From Candidatus Methanoplasma reticulitermitis (GTDB lineage: Archaea > Thermoplasmatota > Thermoplasmata > Methanomassiliicoccales > Methanomethylophilaceae): a stretch of DNA of 15,643 nucleotides. Below are positions 14,125 to 15,643 of this stretch, in pieces. A program made the position numbers and the translations under genes. Below the pieces are notes generated by a model, which ran no database searches, was not told where the DNA came from, and worked only from the letters and a program-made list of their open reading frames with translations. Position 1 is the first letter of the stretch. Each line of letters begins with the position of its first letter. The stretch is from NCBI GenBank assembly GCA_031287135.1, contig JAITTK010000072.1:1-15643 (forward strand), given 5' to 3'.

Positions 14125-14772
14125 TTAACCCTTCACGACCGCCGTGAGCTTGTTGACTGCATCAGAAGCGTTTTCGGAGTAGACGTCCGCACCTATCTCA
14201 TCTGCCCACTGTTGCGTGACCGGAGCACCGCCGACGTTCGTTATCAGGGTGTCCCTGATACCCGCTTTCTTCAGCATCTCCTCGAAGGTCTTCTGATGGA
14301 CCATCGTGGAGGTCATGAGGGCAGATGTTCCGACTCCCATGGGTTTCTGCTCCTGGCAGGCTTTGACGATCTCCTTGAGGGCTACATCTCTTCCGAGGTT
14401 CACGACGCTGAATCCTGCTACCTTGAGCATTATCGCGACGATGTCCTTTCCGATCGAGTGTATGTCGCCTTCGATCGAGCAGATCAGGAATTTGCCGAGA
14501 CCTTCGCTTGCCTTGGCACCCTGCTTCTCGAGTTCCGGCGTGAGTATGTCCATTGCCGCATTCATGGCTGCCGCGGCGGCCATGATGTGCGGAAGGAATA
14601 CCTTCTTAGCCTCATACAGTGCCCCTACCTCGGTCATCCCTTTGGTGAAGCCGTTCTCTATGACGTCTACGATGCTCACTTTCTCTGCTATGACCCTTTT
14701 GGCCACATCGACAGTCTTCTTGGCATCATATGCCATTACTGCCTGTTTTGCTTCTTCTGATAAAGATTCCAT
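14125..14772 (-). CDS. mttC: Trimethylamine corrinoid protein MttC
   Basis: A B12-binding methyl carrier that accepts methyl from MttB and passes it to the CoM methyltransferase. The 215-residue protein has a four-helix cap domain and a Rossmann domain with Asp103-x-His105-x2-Gly108 (EGDIHSIGKD), then GTSALMTST and NVGGAPVTQQWADEIGAD. The ATG at 14772 is chosen over an in-frame TTG at 14778, and an AAGGAGG lies about 15 nt upstream within the end of mttB. It follows mttB after 11 nt, which gives the MttC assignment. It ends with TAA just before a strong terminator. Confidence 0.92.
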   Translation of the reverse strand: MESLSEEAKQAVMAYDAKKTVDVAKRVIAEKVSIVDVIENGFTKGMTEVGALYEAKKVFLPHIMAAAAAMNAAMDILTPELEKQGAKASEGLGKFLICSIEGDIHSIGKDIVAIMLKVAGFSVVNLGRDVALKEIVKACQEQKPMGVGTSALMTSTMVHQKTFEEMLKKAGIRDTLITNVGGAPVTQQWADEIGADVYSENASDAVNKLTAVVKG

Positions 14773-14783
14773 TGACAATTACA

Positions 14784-15643
14784 TCAAGCCTCCTTGTTTT
14801 TGTTGAACTCATCGTCAGCTTTCTTGACGATTGTCTTCATGACCTTCAGGACATCCTCCGGTATCGGTGCCACGATGTGGTTCTTCATCACATCGAGGAC
14901 TATGTCGTGAGCGACATCCACCGCACTCTTGGATCCTGCCGCTTTCCAGTCTCCGATCATATAACGGTCGAAGAGCATCGGGTCCGACGCAAGGTCGATA
15001 TTGTTCATCGTCGAGGGGTGCGCCAGGAAGTCATTTCCTACGCCGATCTGTTTGATCGCATCGATGGCGAGCGTTTCCTCGCATATGGGTACGCCTTCCA
15101 TCGCTTTCTTTTCCATCGCGATTATGTCATTGTCTATTACCAGCTGTTCCATCGAGAACGTCTGTCCGAGTTCCAACATACCCGATCCGTATATCGTGTT
15201 GGCTCCTGCCATCGCGGGGAGGAGAGATGTTATCGTCTTCTCGTGCGATGCCTGGGCATCGGGTATCTTGGCATCAGTCTACATACCGGCAACGTAAACA
15301 GGCAGTCCGTAGTACTGTCCGAGTTTCGCTACGGCCGCACTGATCACACCGAGTTCGGGCGATCCGACAGGTGCGGTTCCGCGTTTGAGATCGAATGTGG
15401 TCGTTGAGCTTCCGTACCATACTTTAGCACCGGGGTTAGCGATTTGGCTCAGTGTTATTCCCGCGAGTACCTCCGCATTGTGCGTCACGAGGGTTCCGGC
15501 GAGATAGACGGAGGACGATCCGCCCGCCATGGCCATGCTCAGAACATTGACGGGTATTCCGTACCTGGCACCCTTTATTATGACCTGGGCCGCATTGTGG
15601 CTCAGCTCAAGGGGGCTCGTGGGACATACCAGCATGGACATTA
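14784..15643 (-). CDS. mttB: Trimethylamine methyltransferase MttB, 3' part (UAG-Pyl), cut by window edge
   Basis: MttB demethylates trimethylamine, passing the methyl group to MttC. Only about the last 285 codons are seen; the true start lies beyond the right edge. The frame is interrupted once, by a TAG at 15281-15279 after YYGLPVYVAGM. The residues after it (TDAKIPDAQASHEKTITSLL, then PAMAGANTIYGSGML) continue the MttB fold, so the TAG is read as Pyl in the active-site region. LVCPTSPLELSHNAAQ and WYGSSTTTFDLKRG are MttB signatures. The first ATG visible (15641) is internal. The non-Pyl homologue MtgB (glycine betaine) would lack this UAG, so TMA is the likely substrate. Confidence 0.93.
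15246..15261 (-). repeat. Short hairpin 3' of the mttB UAG
   Basis: CGATGCC and GGCATCG form an inverted repeat, with a two-base loop or a four-base loop if the inner pair opens. It begins about 18 nt after the UAG. It is much smaller than the mtmB hairpins and may be chance. Confidence 0.3.
15279..15281 (-). other. In-frame UAG recoded as pyrrolysine in mttB
   Basis: The TAG is the only interruption of the visible MttB frame and falls where Methanosarcina MttB carries Pyl (after a VAG-x motif). Confidence 0.93.

Noticed and set aside
13051..14760. A 569-codon plus-strand ORF across the permease and mttC
   Set aside because: It is antisense to two well-identified genes, rich in Arg, Tyr, His and Cys, and has no recognisable domain; a shadow of codon bias.
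14784..15212. 3' piece of mttB as a stand-alone ORF
   Set aside because: It joins the upstream part through one in-frame TAG at the known Pyl site.
1..15643. CRISPR arrays, insertion sequences, attachment sites or long direct repeats
   Set aside because: I saw no regularly spaced repeats, transposase or integrase genes or terminal inverted repeats. Apart from the two diverged mtmB genes, no long duplication is apparent by eye.

Overview
The window reads as a piece of the methylamine and pyrrolysine (Pyl) island of a methanogenic archaeon, most likely from the order Methanomassiliicoccales (Methanomethylophilus-like). Four things support this: a complete pylT-pylS-pylB-pylC-pylD cluster on the minus strand; a PylRS that is a catalytic domain with only a short N-terminal extension and no pylSn in view; a compact tRNA-Pyl with a 3-nt D-loop, no base at position 8 and an irregular anticodon stem; and three methyltransferase genes with an in-frame UAG. 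Archaeal TATA boxes and strong Shine-Dalgarno (SD) motifs occur. The lineage is inferred from these features, not from a marker gene.

Layout, left to right. Positions 3-1304 (+) encode a phenylacetate-CoA ligase-type enzyme. It abuts a convergent minus-strand run, read right to left: tRNA-Pyl (5854-5785), pylS, pylB, pylC, pylD and an iron-sulfur flavoprotein/FMN-reductase-like gene (1859-1305). Positions 5855-6342 are mostly non-coding. They hold a promoter for pylT, a GC-rich hairpin-rich block behind a second strong minus-strand TATA box (a possible ncRNA or leader), and the leader of a plus-strand pair of SMR-family transporters (6343-7015). From 7003 to the right edge all genes are on the minus strand: ramA with mtmB1 upstream of it; mtmB2 with mtmC upstream of it; a small membrane protein, a winged-helix-like protein and an MttP-like permease, coupled to each other; then mttC and the 3' part of mttB, which runs off the window.

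How they fit together. MttB and MtmB move methyl groups from trimethylamine and monomethylamine to the corrinoid proteins MttC and MtmC. RamA reactivates corrinoid that has been oxidised. The permease probably imports methylamines. All three methyltransferases need Pyl at their UAG. PylB, PylC and PylD make Pyl from lysine, and PylS charges it onto tRNA-Pyl. The dimethylamine genes (mtbB, mtbC) and the methylcobamide:CoM methyltransferase are not in this window.

The strongest unusual signals: (1) pylS has no ATG, GTG or TTG at its homology-defined start. That start is an ATC behind an SD, and a 10-codon mini-ORF that ends in UAG overlaps it. (2) No gene here whose end is visible terminates with UAG. 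(3) There are hairpins 3' of each Pyl UAG. (4) There is an unexplained structured block at about 5945-6110.
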